64,000 nt of DNA from Spirosoma sordidisoli. GTDB lineage: Bacteria; Bacteroidota; Bacteroidia; Cytophagales; Spirosomataceae. Positions within the stretch are counted from its first letter, which is position 1; every line of letters starts with the position of its first letter. Where the stretch lies: NCBI RefSeq assembly GCF_004138325.1, contig NZ_SBLB01000001.1, forward strand, positions 1,063,855 to 1,127,854, written 5' to 3'. Shown here piece by piece: positions 8,399 through 16,692 of this stretch. Below the pieces are notes generated by a model, which was not told the origin of the DNA, made no database searches, and was given only the letters and a program-made list of their open reading frames with translations. The position numbers and the translations under genes are program-made.

Positions 8399-8406
8399 CA
8401 AATATA
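8399..8406 (-). promoter_or_regulatory. Putative -7 box for the GH20 gene
   Basis: The minus strand reads TATATTTG, an exact TAnnTTTG match, 21 bp upstream of the GH20 ATG. The predicted transcript would carry a leader of only about 15 bases. It also argues against a start upstream at 8488. Confidence 0.5.
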
Positions 8407-8499
8407 GCAGCCGTCCCACCCGAAAAATCCGCTGACCGCCGGGTAAAAAACAGGCAACCGCTTCTTTTGACAAGTGAACCAGATTCAAGCACTTTTTTT

Positions 8500-9978
8500 A
8501 TGAATCAACCCGATAAACCAACCGGTAACGGCACAACCCGTCGCCAGTTTATCCAGACTGGTGCCCTGGCGGCTACCAGCTTTTTCATCGTACCCCGTCA
8601 CGTACTGGGTGGCAAAGGCTTTATTGCGCCCAGCGACAAGCTAAACATTGCCGGTGTCGGTATTGCCGGCAAAGGCTTCTCAGATACCAACAATGCCTTC
8701 AACAAAGGGGCCAACAACATTGTAGCCCTGTGCGATGTGGATTGGAGCCGCGATCAGGTCAAGAAAAACTTCGAGCAGCACCCCAACGCCAAACGGTATA
8801 AGGATTACCGGGAGATGTTCGATAAGGAAGCCAAAAACATCGACGCCGTAACGGTTTCGACCGCTGACCATACGCACGCCGTTATCGCTATGGCAGCCAT
8901 GCAGCGGGGCAAACACGTATACGTGCAGAAACCACTAACCCACAATATTTACGAAGCGCGGATGCTCACCGAAGCGGCCCGCAAATACAAGGTCGTTACC
9001 CAGATGGGCAACCAGGGGTCCTCGAACCCGCAGCAGAAACAGATGGTCGAGTGGTTCGACAAAGGACTGATCGGTAAGGTGCATACCGTTCATCTCTGGA
9101 CCAACCGCCCCGTATGGCCGCAGGGTATTCCGGTTCCGCAGGCCGATGCCAGCGTACCGGCCGACCTCGACTGGGACGTATGGATCGGGCCAGCCCAGAA
9201 AGTGGGCTATACCCCCGCCTATCACCCGTTCAAGTGGCGCGGCTGGTGGAACTTCGGCGCCGGAGCGCTCGGCGATATCGGCTGCCACATCATGGACGTG
9301 CCGTTCCGCGTACTCGGTCTGGGCTACCCCACCGAGGTAGAAACCAGCATCGGTTCGGTATTCCTCAAAGACTGGACACCCGAATATATTCCCGAAGGCT
9401 GCCCGCCCTCGTCGCGGGTTGAGCTGAAGTTTCCCGAGTCGGCTAAAAACAAGCAGGCCGTTACCATGACCTGGTCCGACGGTGGCCTTCGTCCCTTCCG
9501 GCCCGAGTTCCTGCCCGAGGGCGAGCCAATGCCGGAAAACGGCGAAAATGGCGTGCTCATGATCGGCGATAAAGGCCTGATGGTATGCGGCATGTACGGT
9601 AACGATCCGAAGGTATACACCAAAGACGGCAAGAAATTTGAAGCGGCCAAGATCCAGACCGACGGCCCTGCCCTGCCCGAAAATGGTCATCAGGTGCTGT
9701 GGACCGAAGCCTGCAAGGCCGGCTTTAACAGCAAAGAACATAAAGGATTGACCTCGTCGTTCGACTTTGCCGGTCCGCTGACCGAGTCGGTGCTGATGGG
9801 TAACGTGGCGATCCGGAGCTATACCCTGCGCAACGCCAATGCCAACGGCCGTGGCTTCAGCTACCCAGGACGCAAGAAGCTAACCTGGGATGGCAAGAAC
9901 ATGAAGATCACCAACTTCGACGAAGCCAACCAGTTCGTATCGCGCAAGTACCGCGAGGGCTGGTCGCTGACGGCCTAA
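8500..9978 (+). CDS. Tat-exported Gfo/Idh/MocA-family oxidoreductase
   Basis: This 492-residue protein begins with a twin-arginine signal (TTRRQFIQTGALAATSFF), so it is likely folded with its cofactor and exported by Tat. A Rossmann domain follows (LNIAGVGIAGKG, ALCDVDW), with the EKP-like motif replaced by YVQKPLTHN. The Gfo/Idh/MocA C-terminal domain contains WWNFGAGALGDIGCHIMD with the conserved DIGCH segment. Such enzymes oxidise or reduce sugars and cyclitols with tightly bound NAD(P). The secreted Bacteroidota type often acts on glycans, in keeping with the divergent GH20 gene next to it. ATG 8500 starts the Tat signal. Confidence 0.92.
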   Translation: MNQPDKPTGNGTTRRQFIQTGALAATSFFIVPRHVLGGKGFIAPSDKLNIAGVGIAGKGFSDTNNAFNKGANNIVALCDVDWSRDQVKKNFEQHPNAKRYKDYREMFDKEAKNIDAVTVSTADHTHAVIAMAAMQRGKHVYVQKPLTHNIYEARMLTEAARKYKVVTQMGNQGSSNPQQKQMVEWFDKGLIGKVHTVHLWTNRPVWPQGIPVPQADASVPADLDWDVWIGPAQKVGYTPAYHPFKWRGWWNFGAGALGDIGCHIMDVPFRVLGLGYPTEVETSIGSVFLKDWTPEYIPEGCPPSSRVELKFPESAKNKQAVTMTWSDGGLRPFRPEFLPEGEPMPENGENGVLMIGDKGLMVCGMYGNDPKVYTKDGKKFEAAKIQTDGPALPENGHQVLWTEACKAGFNSKEHKGLTSSFDFAGPLTESVLMGNVAIRSYTLRNANANGRGFSYPGRKKLTWDGKNMKITNFDEANQFVSRKYREGWSLTA

Positions 9979-10017
9979 GTGGTTCGTTGGATTCGTTTTA
10001 TCGGCCATGCGTTGATC

Positions 10018-10047
10018 AAAAAAACCGCTCAGACGAGCGGTTTTTTT
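10018..10047 (+). terminator. Intrinsic terminator of the oxidoreductase gene
   Basis: A perfect hairpin (CCGCTC, 4-base loop AGAC, GAGCGG) is flanked by seven A on the left and seven T on the right, 39 bp after the stop codon. The A and T tracts make it usable in both directions. Confidence 0.85.
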
Positions 10048-10179
10048 GTTGGGCCCTTCCCTAACCCCGCCGAACAACCCGCCCGGTTTTGCAGGCTGCT
10101 CCCCGACGACAGACGATTCGACGCCAACTGGCAAACGGGTAAGATCGTGCGGCTGCCGACCCTGACCGGCCATCAACAC

Positions 10180-10238
10180 AAACACGTCAGGGAGTGGCAG
10201 CTTTCCGGACGAGAAACCAGCCACTCCCTGACGTGTTT
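10180..10238. repeat. 19-bp perfect inverted repeat between convergent genes
   Basis: Arms at 10180-10198 and 10220-10238 are exactly complementary and separated by 21 bases. There is no T tract directly after either arm. It lies between the plus-strand oxidoreductase gene and the minus-strand membrane protein gene, so it may end transcription from the right or be a separate repeat unit. Confidence 0.75.
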
Positions 10239-10272
10239 ACGAAATGCGTTACGCGGGTAAACGGCGCACGGG

Positions 10273-10671
10273 CTATCTGACCAGCAGCCCCGTTACCAGA
10301 TTTCGCAACCGGTCATGGGCAACGTAGGCCCAGATCAGCAGCATGTACATCGAAAAATCCTGATACGAAACGTGCAGCGCCATGTTGTTGATGTAATAGC
10401 GGGTCGCCGTGAAATCGAGCGAGGGCGTAAACCCCAGCAGGTTCTCGTACCCCAGTATCAACGTGAGTCCGAGCGCGTAGAAGAGATACTGCGGCTTACG
10501 AAACGCCCACAACACCCCCGCTACGGCCGTAGCGCCAAAACCCAGATAATGCTGCCAGCTAAGGGATAAGTCGGTGGTTACGGCTACATAAATGGAGTAC
10601 GCCTGTACAGAAATAAGAACGGCCAGAATCAGTCCATAGCCGTAAAACTCTTTCAGCTGAGTACGTTGCAT
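10273..10671 (-). CDS. Small membrane protein of unknown function
   Basis: This protein of 132 residues has about four hydrophobic helices (ILAVLISVQAYSIYVAV, LGFGATAVAGVLWAF, LFYALGLTLILGY, FSMYMLLIWAYVA) with few charged residues between them. I do not recognise a family. The ATG at 10671 is preferred; the frame continues to 10779 with another hydrophobic stretch, but that part lies in AT-rich DNA that looks intergenic. It is divergent from the monooxygenase gene and convergent with the oxidoreductase gene. Confidence 0.65.
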   Translation of the reverse strand: MQRTQLKEFYGYGLILAVLISVQAYSIYVAVTTDLSLSWQHYLGFGATAVAGVLWAFRKPQYLFYALGLTLILGYENLLGFTPSLDFTATRYYINNMALHVSYQDFSMYMLLIWAYVAHDRLRNLVTGLLVR

Positions 10672-10819
10672 AAACAGATATTGATTAATGGAAAGAGGGA
10701 TTAACACTAAAAATACGATGAAACGTAGGTTTACAGATGGATTTAGTAGATTATTTTCCACACTTTTTCCCACTAACACCCTTCTTTCGGCGTATCGTTC
10801 AATCCTGTCTGGTTTAAGG

Positions 10820-10827
10820 TATATTTG
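10820..10827 (+). promoter_or_regulatory. Putative -7 box for the monooxygenase gene
   Basis: TATATTTG matches TAnnTTTG exactly and lies 26 bp before the ATG at 10854, giving a leader of about 20 bases. No exact -33 TTTG was found. Confidence 0.5.
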
Positions 10828-10853
10828 TGTACATCAACTCATCCATCGTAACC

Positions 10854-12359
10854 ATGTCGACGCCTTCTGTTGACGTAGCCATTATCGGAGCCGGTTTTGC
10901 GGGTCTGGGCGCAGCCATCCGGCTCAGGCAACGGGGCACTTCGTTTGTCGTGTTCGAGCGGGCCAGCGAAGTGGGCGGCACCTGGCGCGACAACGTATAT
11001 CCGGGCTGTGCCTGCGATGTGCCCTCTCACCTCTATTCCTTCTCGTTCGCGCCCAATCCGCACTGGTCACGGGTCTATTCGACCCAGCCCGAGATTCTGG
11101 CTTACCTGAAAAAAACCGTCGGGCAGTTCGACCTGACCCCGTACATCCGCTACAATACCGAGATTGTCAGAACCACCTTTTCGGAAGAGGACGGCTATTG
11201 GACCCTGACCGACCGGGCGGGGCATACTACAACGGCACGGGTAGTGATCGGCGCGATCGGTCCGCTCAACCGCCCCAGCCTGCCCGTATGGCCGGGCATG
11301 GATACCTTTGCCGGTCGCCTGTTTCACTCGGCCAGCTGGGACAGTTCGTATGATTTGACCGGGAAACGCGTAGCGGTAGTGGGTACCGGTGCCAGCGCGA
11401 TCCAGATCATACCGGCCATTGCCCCGCGGGTTGGGCATCTCACCGTTTTTCAACGAACCGCGCCGTACGTCACCCCGCGCCTGGACCGACCCGTGTCGCC
11501 TTTCACGCAGCGGCTGTTCCGGCACGTGCCCGCGCTCCGGCAACTGTACCGGTCGTTCATTTACTGGACCAACGAGCTGCGGGGGCTGTCGTTTCTGGGC
11601 AATGACACGTTCAACGCTTTCGGTACCAAACAGGCGCTCAGGCATCTGGAAAGTGCCATTCAGGACCCGGCCTTACGGCGCAAGGCCACGCCAGCCTATA
11701 AACTGGGCTGTAAACGGGTGCTGGTTTCGGATGACTATTACCCGGCCCTCGCCCGACCCAACGTCGAGCTGGTTACCGACGTCATCACCGAACTGACGCC
11801 CACCGCCATTGTCGACAAAACCGGTACCGAACACCCGGTCGATGCGATCATAGTCAGCACGGGCTTCGTCGCTGCCGACATCATCTGCGATCTGCACGTG
11901 ACGGGCCGACGGGGCCGGGTGTTGTTCGACGAGTGGCTGACGAACGGCGCCGAAGCCCATTACGGCCTGACGGTATCGGGCTACCCCAACCTGCTGTTTC
12001 TGGTCGGACCCAATACCGGCCTGGGGCACAACTCCATTGTTCACATGATCGAATCGCAGCTGAACTACGTCATGGGTTATCTCGACCTACTCGATCGGGC
12101 GGGCCAGGGCGCGTTCCTCGATGTTAAACCCGATGCGCAGGAGACTTACAACCAGGGTATCCAGCAGAAGCTCAGCACCACCGTTTGGGCCTCGGGCTGC
12201 CAGAGCTGGTACCTGAACAAACAAGGCCGGAACACCACCATCTGGCCTGACCTGACGGCAGCCTACCGAAAGGCCACCCGCCGGGTCAATGCCAGTGACT
12301 ACGAGGTGATTCAGGCCCAGCCGCAGGCAACCGCCCAGCCCAACCTGCAACCACAGTAG
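10854..12359 (+). CDS. Flavin monooxygenase, Baeyer-Villiger type
   Basis: This 501-residue cytosolic flavoenzyme has an N-terminal FAD site (AIIGAGFAGLGAAIRL), the Baeyer-Villiger fingerprint F-x-G-x-x-x-H-x-x-x-W (FAGRLFHSASWD) and directly after it the NADPH Rossmann motif (VAVVGTGASAIQI). The sequence GGTWRDNVYPGCACDVPS is also typical of this class. Such enzymes insert oxygen next to a ketone, giving esters or lactones, or oxidise heteroatoms. The Asp instead of Pro after the Trp is a known variant. The gene is preceded by a promoter box and stands alone. ATG 10854 starts directly before the FAD strand. The natural substrate is unknown. Confidence 0.9.
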   Translation: MSTPSVDVAIIGAGFAGLGAAIRLRQRGTSFVVFERASEVGGTWRDNVYPGCACDVPSHLYSFSFAPNPHWSRVYSTQPEILAYLKKTVGQFDLTPYIRYNTEIVRTTFSEEDGYWTLTDRAGHTTTARVVIGAIGPLNRPSLPVWPGMDTFAGRLFHSASWDSSYDLTGKRVAVVGTGASAIQIIPAIAPRVGHLTVFQRTAPYVTPRLDRPVSPFTQRLFRHVPALRQLYRSFIYWTNELRGLSFLGNDTFNAFGTKQALRHLESAIQDPALRRKATPAYKLGCKRVLVSDDYYPALARPNVELVTDVITELTPTAIVDKTGTEHPVDAIIVSTGFVAADIICDLHVTGRRGRVLFDEWLTNGAEAHYGLTVSGYPNLLFLVGPNTGLGHNSIVHMIESQLNYVMGYLDLLDRAGQGAFLDVKPDAQETYNQGIQQKLSTTVWASGCQSWYLNKQGRNTTIWPDLTAAYRKATRRVNASDYEVIQAQPQATAQPNLQPQ

Positions 12360-12409
12360 CGCCGACCAACCTGGTTCGTACGGTCGGCTCCCCGCTCTTC
12401 ACCGTGTCC

Positions 12410-12530
12410 CTTCACCGTGGTCCGTGTCCTCACGGACCACTCGCCCGGATGGTTTAGCTGATACCTGATTATTGCTGACGCGGGCTTGGTTCGACTACGC
12501 GTCCCGGTGAGGACACGGACCATGGTGAAG
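12410..12530. repeat. Nested palindromic element (REP/MITE-like)
   Basis: Outer arms at 12410-12433 and 12507-12530 are 24 bp long and complementary with one mismatch, around a 73-bp centre. The left arm overlaps a second perfect hairpin (10-bp stem at 12417-12426 and 12431-12440, 4-base loop). It fills the space between the convergent monooxygenase and renalase-like genes. No transposase and no target-site duplication were seen. Confidence 0.7.
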
Positions 12531-12557
12531 ACCAAACCATTGATAGTCAACTAAAAA

Positions 12558-13544
12558 TTAACCTTCCATCGCTACACCCGTCAGAGCCTGGGCCATGTGC
12601 AGACCGGACAGGAACGCACCCTCTACGTTGCCGCTCCCGAAACCATCGCCCCCGAACAGCAGCGGAAACGGTGCCGTAGCGGCCAGATACGAATCCGGAT
12701 GGCGGACCTCGGCCTGGCTATACCGCCACCGATGCACCTGCATGGCAACAATCGAGCTGGCCGGCACCATGTCCTCCACCTGCTCAAGCAGCCGCTGGCC
12801 GAGGGTGTTGAGATCGGCTTCGTCGAGATGAGCCTGGCTGAAGGCCGCGCTGGCGTGCAGGGTAACGGAAGGCGTAGATGAAATGCCTTTCTGCTCATTA
12901 TCGGCAATCCAGGCAATATCGCCCGTTTCGTAGCGGATACCGCCCGGCGCCGGAATGTGGCTGGCCTTGTTGAGCGCGGCCAGCACCGCGATACAGGGCT
13001 GGTAAACAATGGCTGACAGAGCCTGGCGGTCAGTGTCGGTAAGAGACAGACCGCTATCGTGCAGCAGGGCCAGGACTTGCGGAGCGGGTATGGTGATGAG
13101 CAGCGAGTCAGCCCGGTGGGTATCGCCGGTCTCGGTAATGACCTGCCAGCCTGCGTCGTCCTGACCAATGCGAATCGCTTTCTGGCCGGTCAGCACCGTC
13201 AGAGCATCGGCCATGTATTTAGGAATAGCGCTCATGCCCCCTACCCCAACGAAGCGCGAATGGGTGAACTCCGACTCCGTGCGACCGGCTTCTTCCAGAT
13301 GCCAGGGGGTCACCACCCCGGCCGCGGCCAGCCTGTTGGTGAACGAGCTGAACGCCGTGCTTTGGGCGGAGAAATACTGAGCGCCGTGGTCGGCACGGGC
13401 CGTCAGCAGGCGTCGGGTAGCCATGCGACCACCAACTCCGCGCCCTTTGTCGAGCAAAGTAACGCGCCAGCCCTGTTGCGTCAGGGCCTGGGCGGCCGAC
13501 AGACCCGCCATACCCGCGCCAATGATAAGTGTAGATGTTGCCAT
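12558..13544 (-). CDS. Renalase-like FAD-dependent amine/NAD(P)H oxidoreductase
   Basis: This 328-residue protein has an N-terminal dinucleotide-binding motif (LIIGAGMAGLSAAQAL), the second FAD contact KGRGVGGRMATRR, and a C-terminal GDGFGSGNVEGAFLSG segment closing the FAD site. This is the layout of renalase-like flavoproteins (NAD(P)-binding amine-oxidase type, about 320-340 residues). Bacterial renalases re-oxidise unusual isomers of NAD(P)H; whether this one does is inferred only. ATG 13544 is selected because it begins just before the FAD strand; an in-frame ATG three codons earlier is possible. It is divergent from the HExxH gene. Confidence 0.85.
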   Translation of the reverse strand: MATSTLIIGAGMAGLSAAQALTQQGWRVTLLDKGRGVGGRMATRRLLTARADHGAQYFSAQSTAFSSFTNRLAAAGVVTPWHLEEAGRTESEFTHSRFVGVGGMSAIPKYMADALTVLTGQKAIRIGQDDAGWQVITETGDTHRADSLLITIPAPQVLALLHDSGLSLTDTDRQALSAIVYQPCIAVLAALNKASHIPAPGGIRYETGDIAWIADNEQKGISSTPSVTLHASAAFSQAHLDEADLNTLGQRLLEQVEDMVPASSIVAMQVHRWRYSQAEVRHPDSYLAATAPFPLLFGGDGFGSGNVEGAFLSGLHMAQALTGVAMEG

Positions 13545-13590
13545 AGAAACCAATAAAGTAGGCCAGTAATCCGGCTTTGATCGTAAGGTA

Positions 13591-14562
13591 TTGTCTAAGC
13601 GTTTGGTTTTGCCAGCCGGCTCTGACCAAACAAACTGCGATTTACGACGTCTTGAATTTATACCGTACTTCGTAGTATACTTCGTCGCTTACTTCGCGTC
13701 GAATAAAATCTGCTTCCGCTTGCGCCTTTTTGTTCGTTATCTCCTGCCTTTACTGATTGCCCTGCCGATTGGTTTTCTGCTGCTGTATCCGCAGCTGTGG
13801 CGGTGTATGCGGATCGGACAGACGCCGGGCTTTCGCCTGCTGAACGGTAGCCCGGGGGTATACGTCAATCAGGCAGCCACAGCCCGGCAAACCAGCCAGC
13901 TCAAAGCCCACGTGCTGACGGCCCGCAACCGGATCAGCCGGTTCTGGGGCGACCGACGCGGCCAGGCCGTACTGATCTACTGCCCGAAACAGACTGATTA
14001 TGAACAATATTGCCTGGGTGGCGAAGGCGCCGGATGCAGTCTGGGAACGCCCTGGGGCGATTCGTTTCTGGTACTTGGGCCAGAAGGCAACAACGCCGAC
14101 GTCATTGCGCACGAGCTTTGTCACGACGAGCTGTTTGCGCGGCTGGGCTGGTGGCGGGTGAAACGGCAGATTCCCGTCTGGTTCAACGAAGGGCTGGCGC
14201 TCATGGTCGATTATCGGTTCAGCCCCCCCGACCTCTGGGACAAACCCGCCGATACGCCCGCTCCGGCCGACTCGTTCGACGTCGACGAGTACCAGCTTCC
14301 GTTCACCCAACGGTCGGTGCTGCCGCTTTCGGAACTCGAATCGACCCGCGATTTTTTTGGCGGAGGCTACGAACGGGTTATGCTCGCTTACCAGACGGCC
14401 GCCGACGAGGTATCGCGCTGGCTCACTACGGTTGGGCGGGCCAACGTGCGGGTTCTGACCGACGCCGTTGCCAGCGGACAGGAGTTCAGGCAGGTATACC
14501 GGCAACTGGAACTCGACAAACGGGCCCGACGCACCCCACCCCCGAAGCGGCCGGCTCCCTAG
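13591..14562 (+). CDS. Membrane-anchored HExxH metallopeptidase-like protein
   Basis: The protein has one N-terminal membrane helix (YLLPLLIALPIGFLLLYP) and an external domain with the zinc motif HELCH and, about 25 residues later, WFNEGLA, whose Glu is the expected third ligand. This is the gluzincin (peptidase MA-like) arrangement, so an active zinc peptidase in the periplasm is plausible. The start is uncertain: no ATG or GTG precedes the helix. TTG 13591 or TTG 13720 (which starts right before the helix) are the candidates. A Pro-rich tail ends the protein. Its stop overlaps that of the convergent response regulator by 4 bp. Confidence 0.75.
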   Translation: MSKRLVLPAGSDQTNCDLRRLEFIPYFVVYFVAYFASNKICFRLRLFVRYLLPLLIALPIGFLLLYPQLWRCMRIGQTPGFRLLNGSPGVYVNQAATARQTSQLKAHVLTARNRISRFWGDRRGQAVLIYCPKQTDYEQYCLGGEGAGCSLGTPWGDSFLVLGPEGNNADVIAHELCHDELFARLGWWRVKRQIPVWFNEGLALMVDYRFSPPDLWDKPADTPAPADSFDVDEYQLPFTQRSVLPLSELESTRDFFGGGYERVMLAYQTAADEVSRWLTTVGRANVRVLTDAVASGQEFRQVYRQLELDKRARRTPPPKRPAP

Positions 14563-15317
14563 CCCGCCCCGTATTTCCGCTCGAACTCGTCGACATAACT
14601 ACTGCCCACGGGTATCTCCTGCTTGCCCACAAAAATTTTCGTTCGCTGAAACGAGCTGATTTTATCGAGCGATACGATGAATGATTTATGCACCCGGCAG
14701 AACGACTCGGCAGGCAACCGGGTCTCGATGGCTTTCAGCGTCAGCCGGCTCAGGAACGGTCGCGCCTGATCGGCCACGAAAATCTTCACGTAATCTTTCA
14801 GTCCTTCTACGTACAGCACCTGATCGAAATAAAGCTTGATTTCCCGGTATTCGGAGAAGATAAAGAAGTAGCCCCGGGTGGGGGGCGGTGTGGCCGCCGA
14901 CGGCGCATCGGGCGGGGCGGGTGCGGGGGGTGGCTGCCGGAGGGCGAAGAGATCGTACGCTTTGTTGACCGCTTTCAGAAACCGCTCGAACGGAATAGGT
15001 TTGAGCAGGTAATCGACCACGTCGAGTTCGTACCCCTCCAGGGCGTACTGCTCATAGGCGGTTGTGAAAATAACCATGGGTGCCGATACGCCGGCCCGCT
15101 GCGGCAGGGTGCGCAGAAACTGCACCCCGGTCAGGGTTGGCATCTGAATATCCAGAAAGAGCAGATCGACCGGTTGCTGCCGGAGGGTATCCAGCGCATC
15201 GAGCGGACTCGCAAACTGCCCGACAAGCTCCAGAAAAGGAACCCTGGCAATATCGTCGGCCAGCATCTCGAGGGCAAACGGTTCGTCGTCAATGGCGATG
15301 CAGCGGAGCTTGTTCAT
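14559..15317 (-). CDS. LytTR-type response regulator
   Basis: This 252-residue regulator has a receiver domain (residues 4-120) with the acidic pair IDDEP, phosphoacceptor Asp56 (LLFLDIQMP), FTTAYEQYA, and Lys in LLKPI. A Pro/Ala-rich linker (about 133-150) leads to a LytTR DNA-binding domain (150-250: VLYVEGLKDYVKIF, RVHKSFIVSLDKI). LytTR proteins bind paired direct repeats as dimers. It overlaps the start of the partner kinase gene by 29 bp, so the two are translated together. Target genes cannot be seen from the sequence. Confidence 0.95.
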   Translation of the reverse strand: MNKLRCIAIDDEPFALEMLADDIARVPFLELVGQFASPLDALDTLRQQPVDLLFLDIQMPTLTGVQFLRTLPQRAGVSAPMVIFTTAYEQYALEGYELDVVDYLLKPIPFERFLKAVNKAYDLFALRQPPPAPAPPDAPSAATPPPTRGYFFIFSEYREIKLYFDQVLYVEGLKDYVKIFVADQARPFLSRLTLKAIETRLPAESFCRVHKSFIVSLDKISSFQRTKIFVGKQEIPVGSSYVDEFERKYGAG

Positions 15318-16452
15318 GGCGTAAATGTAAGGTCAGTACAACCCGAAAGCGATTATCCTCCTGCACCAGCGACAGCGCGTGCTGGCCGGGATAATGCAGC
15401 GCCAGCCGTTTCTGGACGTTGGCGACGCCGATTCCCGACTCAGGCAGCCCAGCCTCTGGCGGCTCCGAACCAGGCTCGAGTGGCGGAGGCCCGGCAACCG
15501 GGTTATCGGTCCGGAAGGTCAGCGTATCGTCCGTGACGGTCAGGCCGATGCGGATATGGCTCTCCCGCTGACCGTGTAATCCGTACTTGAACGCATTCTC
15601 AACGAACGGGATAAACAGCAGCGGCTCGATGGTATGCTCATCGATAGGGCCTTCGCAGTTGAAACTGACGGTATGTTTATCGGCCAGCCGCATCTGCTGC
15701 AGATCGATATAATGGCGAAGATGGTCGACTTCCTGCCGCAGCGGCACCCGGTCCTGCTGCGCCTGGTAAATCATGTACCGGAGCAGCTGGGCCAGGGTAA
15801 CCACGGCCGTTTCGGTCTGATCCGACTTTCGGCGGGCCAGCCACCGGATGTTGTTCAGGGTATTGAACAGAAAGTGCGGACTCACCTGTAGCTTAAGCAT
15901 GGCCAGTTCGGCCGATACTTTTTCGAGGGCCATCTGTTGCCGGGCTTCCCGACTGCGGGTATGAAACCGGAACAACGCCATCAGCGAACTGACCATCATG
16001 GCAAATCCGAACGAAATACCACTGCTCAGTGCCCCCGGCCAGGGGCTATGCGGTCCCGGCCCCCGGTGGCCATCGGGTGGTGGCGGGAAACCCGGCCCCG
16101 GGCCACCCATCGACCGCTGGATCATGTCGGCGGGTGGAACCAGGAAAAAGCTGGCATAACGGGTCAGCACGACACCAGCCAGCATCCCCAGCACGATCAA
16201 CAGATACTGCCCCGTTGAGAGGCCATCCGAGCCAGCCTGATCACGACTGTCGAGCAGCTTCGGCATCAACAGGCGCAGGTTGACGTAAAAGAACGCAATG
16301 ATCAGCAGGCTGGTGAGCAACTGGGCCATACCGATGCTGATCAGATCCTGCTGGTTCCAGAGAAACGTGGGCAGGGTCAGAAACGGCAATCCGATAAAAA
16401 CGAGCCACCCAATCAGATGAAGCCCGGTCTGGTAGCGTTCAAAAAACTTCAT
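15289..16452 (-). CDS. LytS-like sensor histidine kinase
   Basis: This 387-residue kinase has four hydrophobic segments (about 12-32, 40-60, 83-105 and 140-162) with no recognised ligand domain. The His_kinase domain follows, with the phosphoacceptor His193 in SPHFLFNTLNNI, then an ATP-binding domain (FIPFVENAFKYG, GIGVANVQKRL). A Gly/Pro/His-rich loop lies at residues 114-140, between the third and fourth helices. It is the partner of the LytTR regulator, whose gene it overlaps. The sensed signal is unknown. Confidence 0.93.
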   Translation of the reverse strand: MKFFERYQTGLHLIGWLVFIGLPFLTLPTFLWNQQDLISIGMAQLLTSLLIIAFFYVNLRLLMPKLLDSRDQAGSDGLSTGQYLLIVLGMLAGVVLTRYASFFLVPPADMIQRSMGGPGPGFPPPPDGHRGPGPHSPWPGALSSGISFGFAMMVSSLMALFRFHTRSREARQQMALEKVSAELAMLKLQVSPHFLFNTLNNIRWLARRKSDQTETAVVTLAQLLRYMIYQAQQDRVPLRQEVDHLRHYIDLQQMRLADKHTVSFNCEGPIDEHTIEPLLFIPFVENAFKYGLHGQRESHIRIGLTVTDDTLTFRTDNPVAGPPPLEPGSEPPEAGLPESGIGVANVQKRLALHYPGQHALSLVQEDNRFRVVLTLHLRHEQAPLHRH

Positions 16453-16692
16453 ACGGATGCAAAATACAAGCCTGGGGCGGCTTTACCGGCTCTGGCCTTC
16501 CATCTGCCGACAGGGGCTGCGAATGTGTCGATATAATCAGGTTCAGCGCCGGTCGTCGGCACACAGAGGCCCACCGTCGTCGTGGCCATAAAGTTTACCA
16601 CTTTAATAGATTATTAATGCAACGTCGGGCATTCTACGGGCGTAATAATCGTTATACGAGTGTGGGAAATCCCTGCAATCCAACAAATAACT

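Noticed and set aside
12410-12530. Insertion sequence
   Set aside because: Only about 73 bp lie between the inverted repeats, without transposase frame or target duplication.
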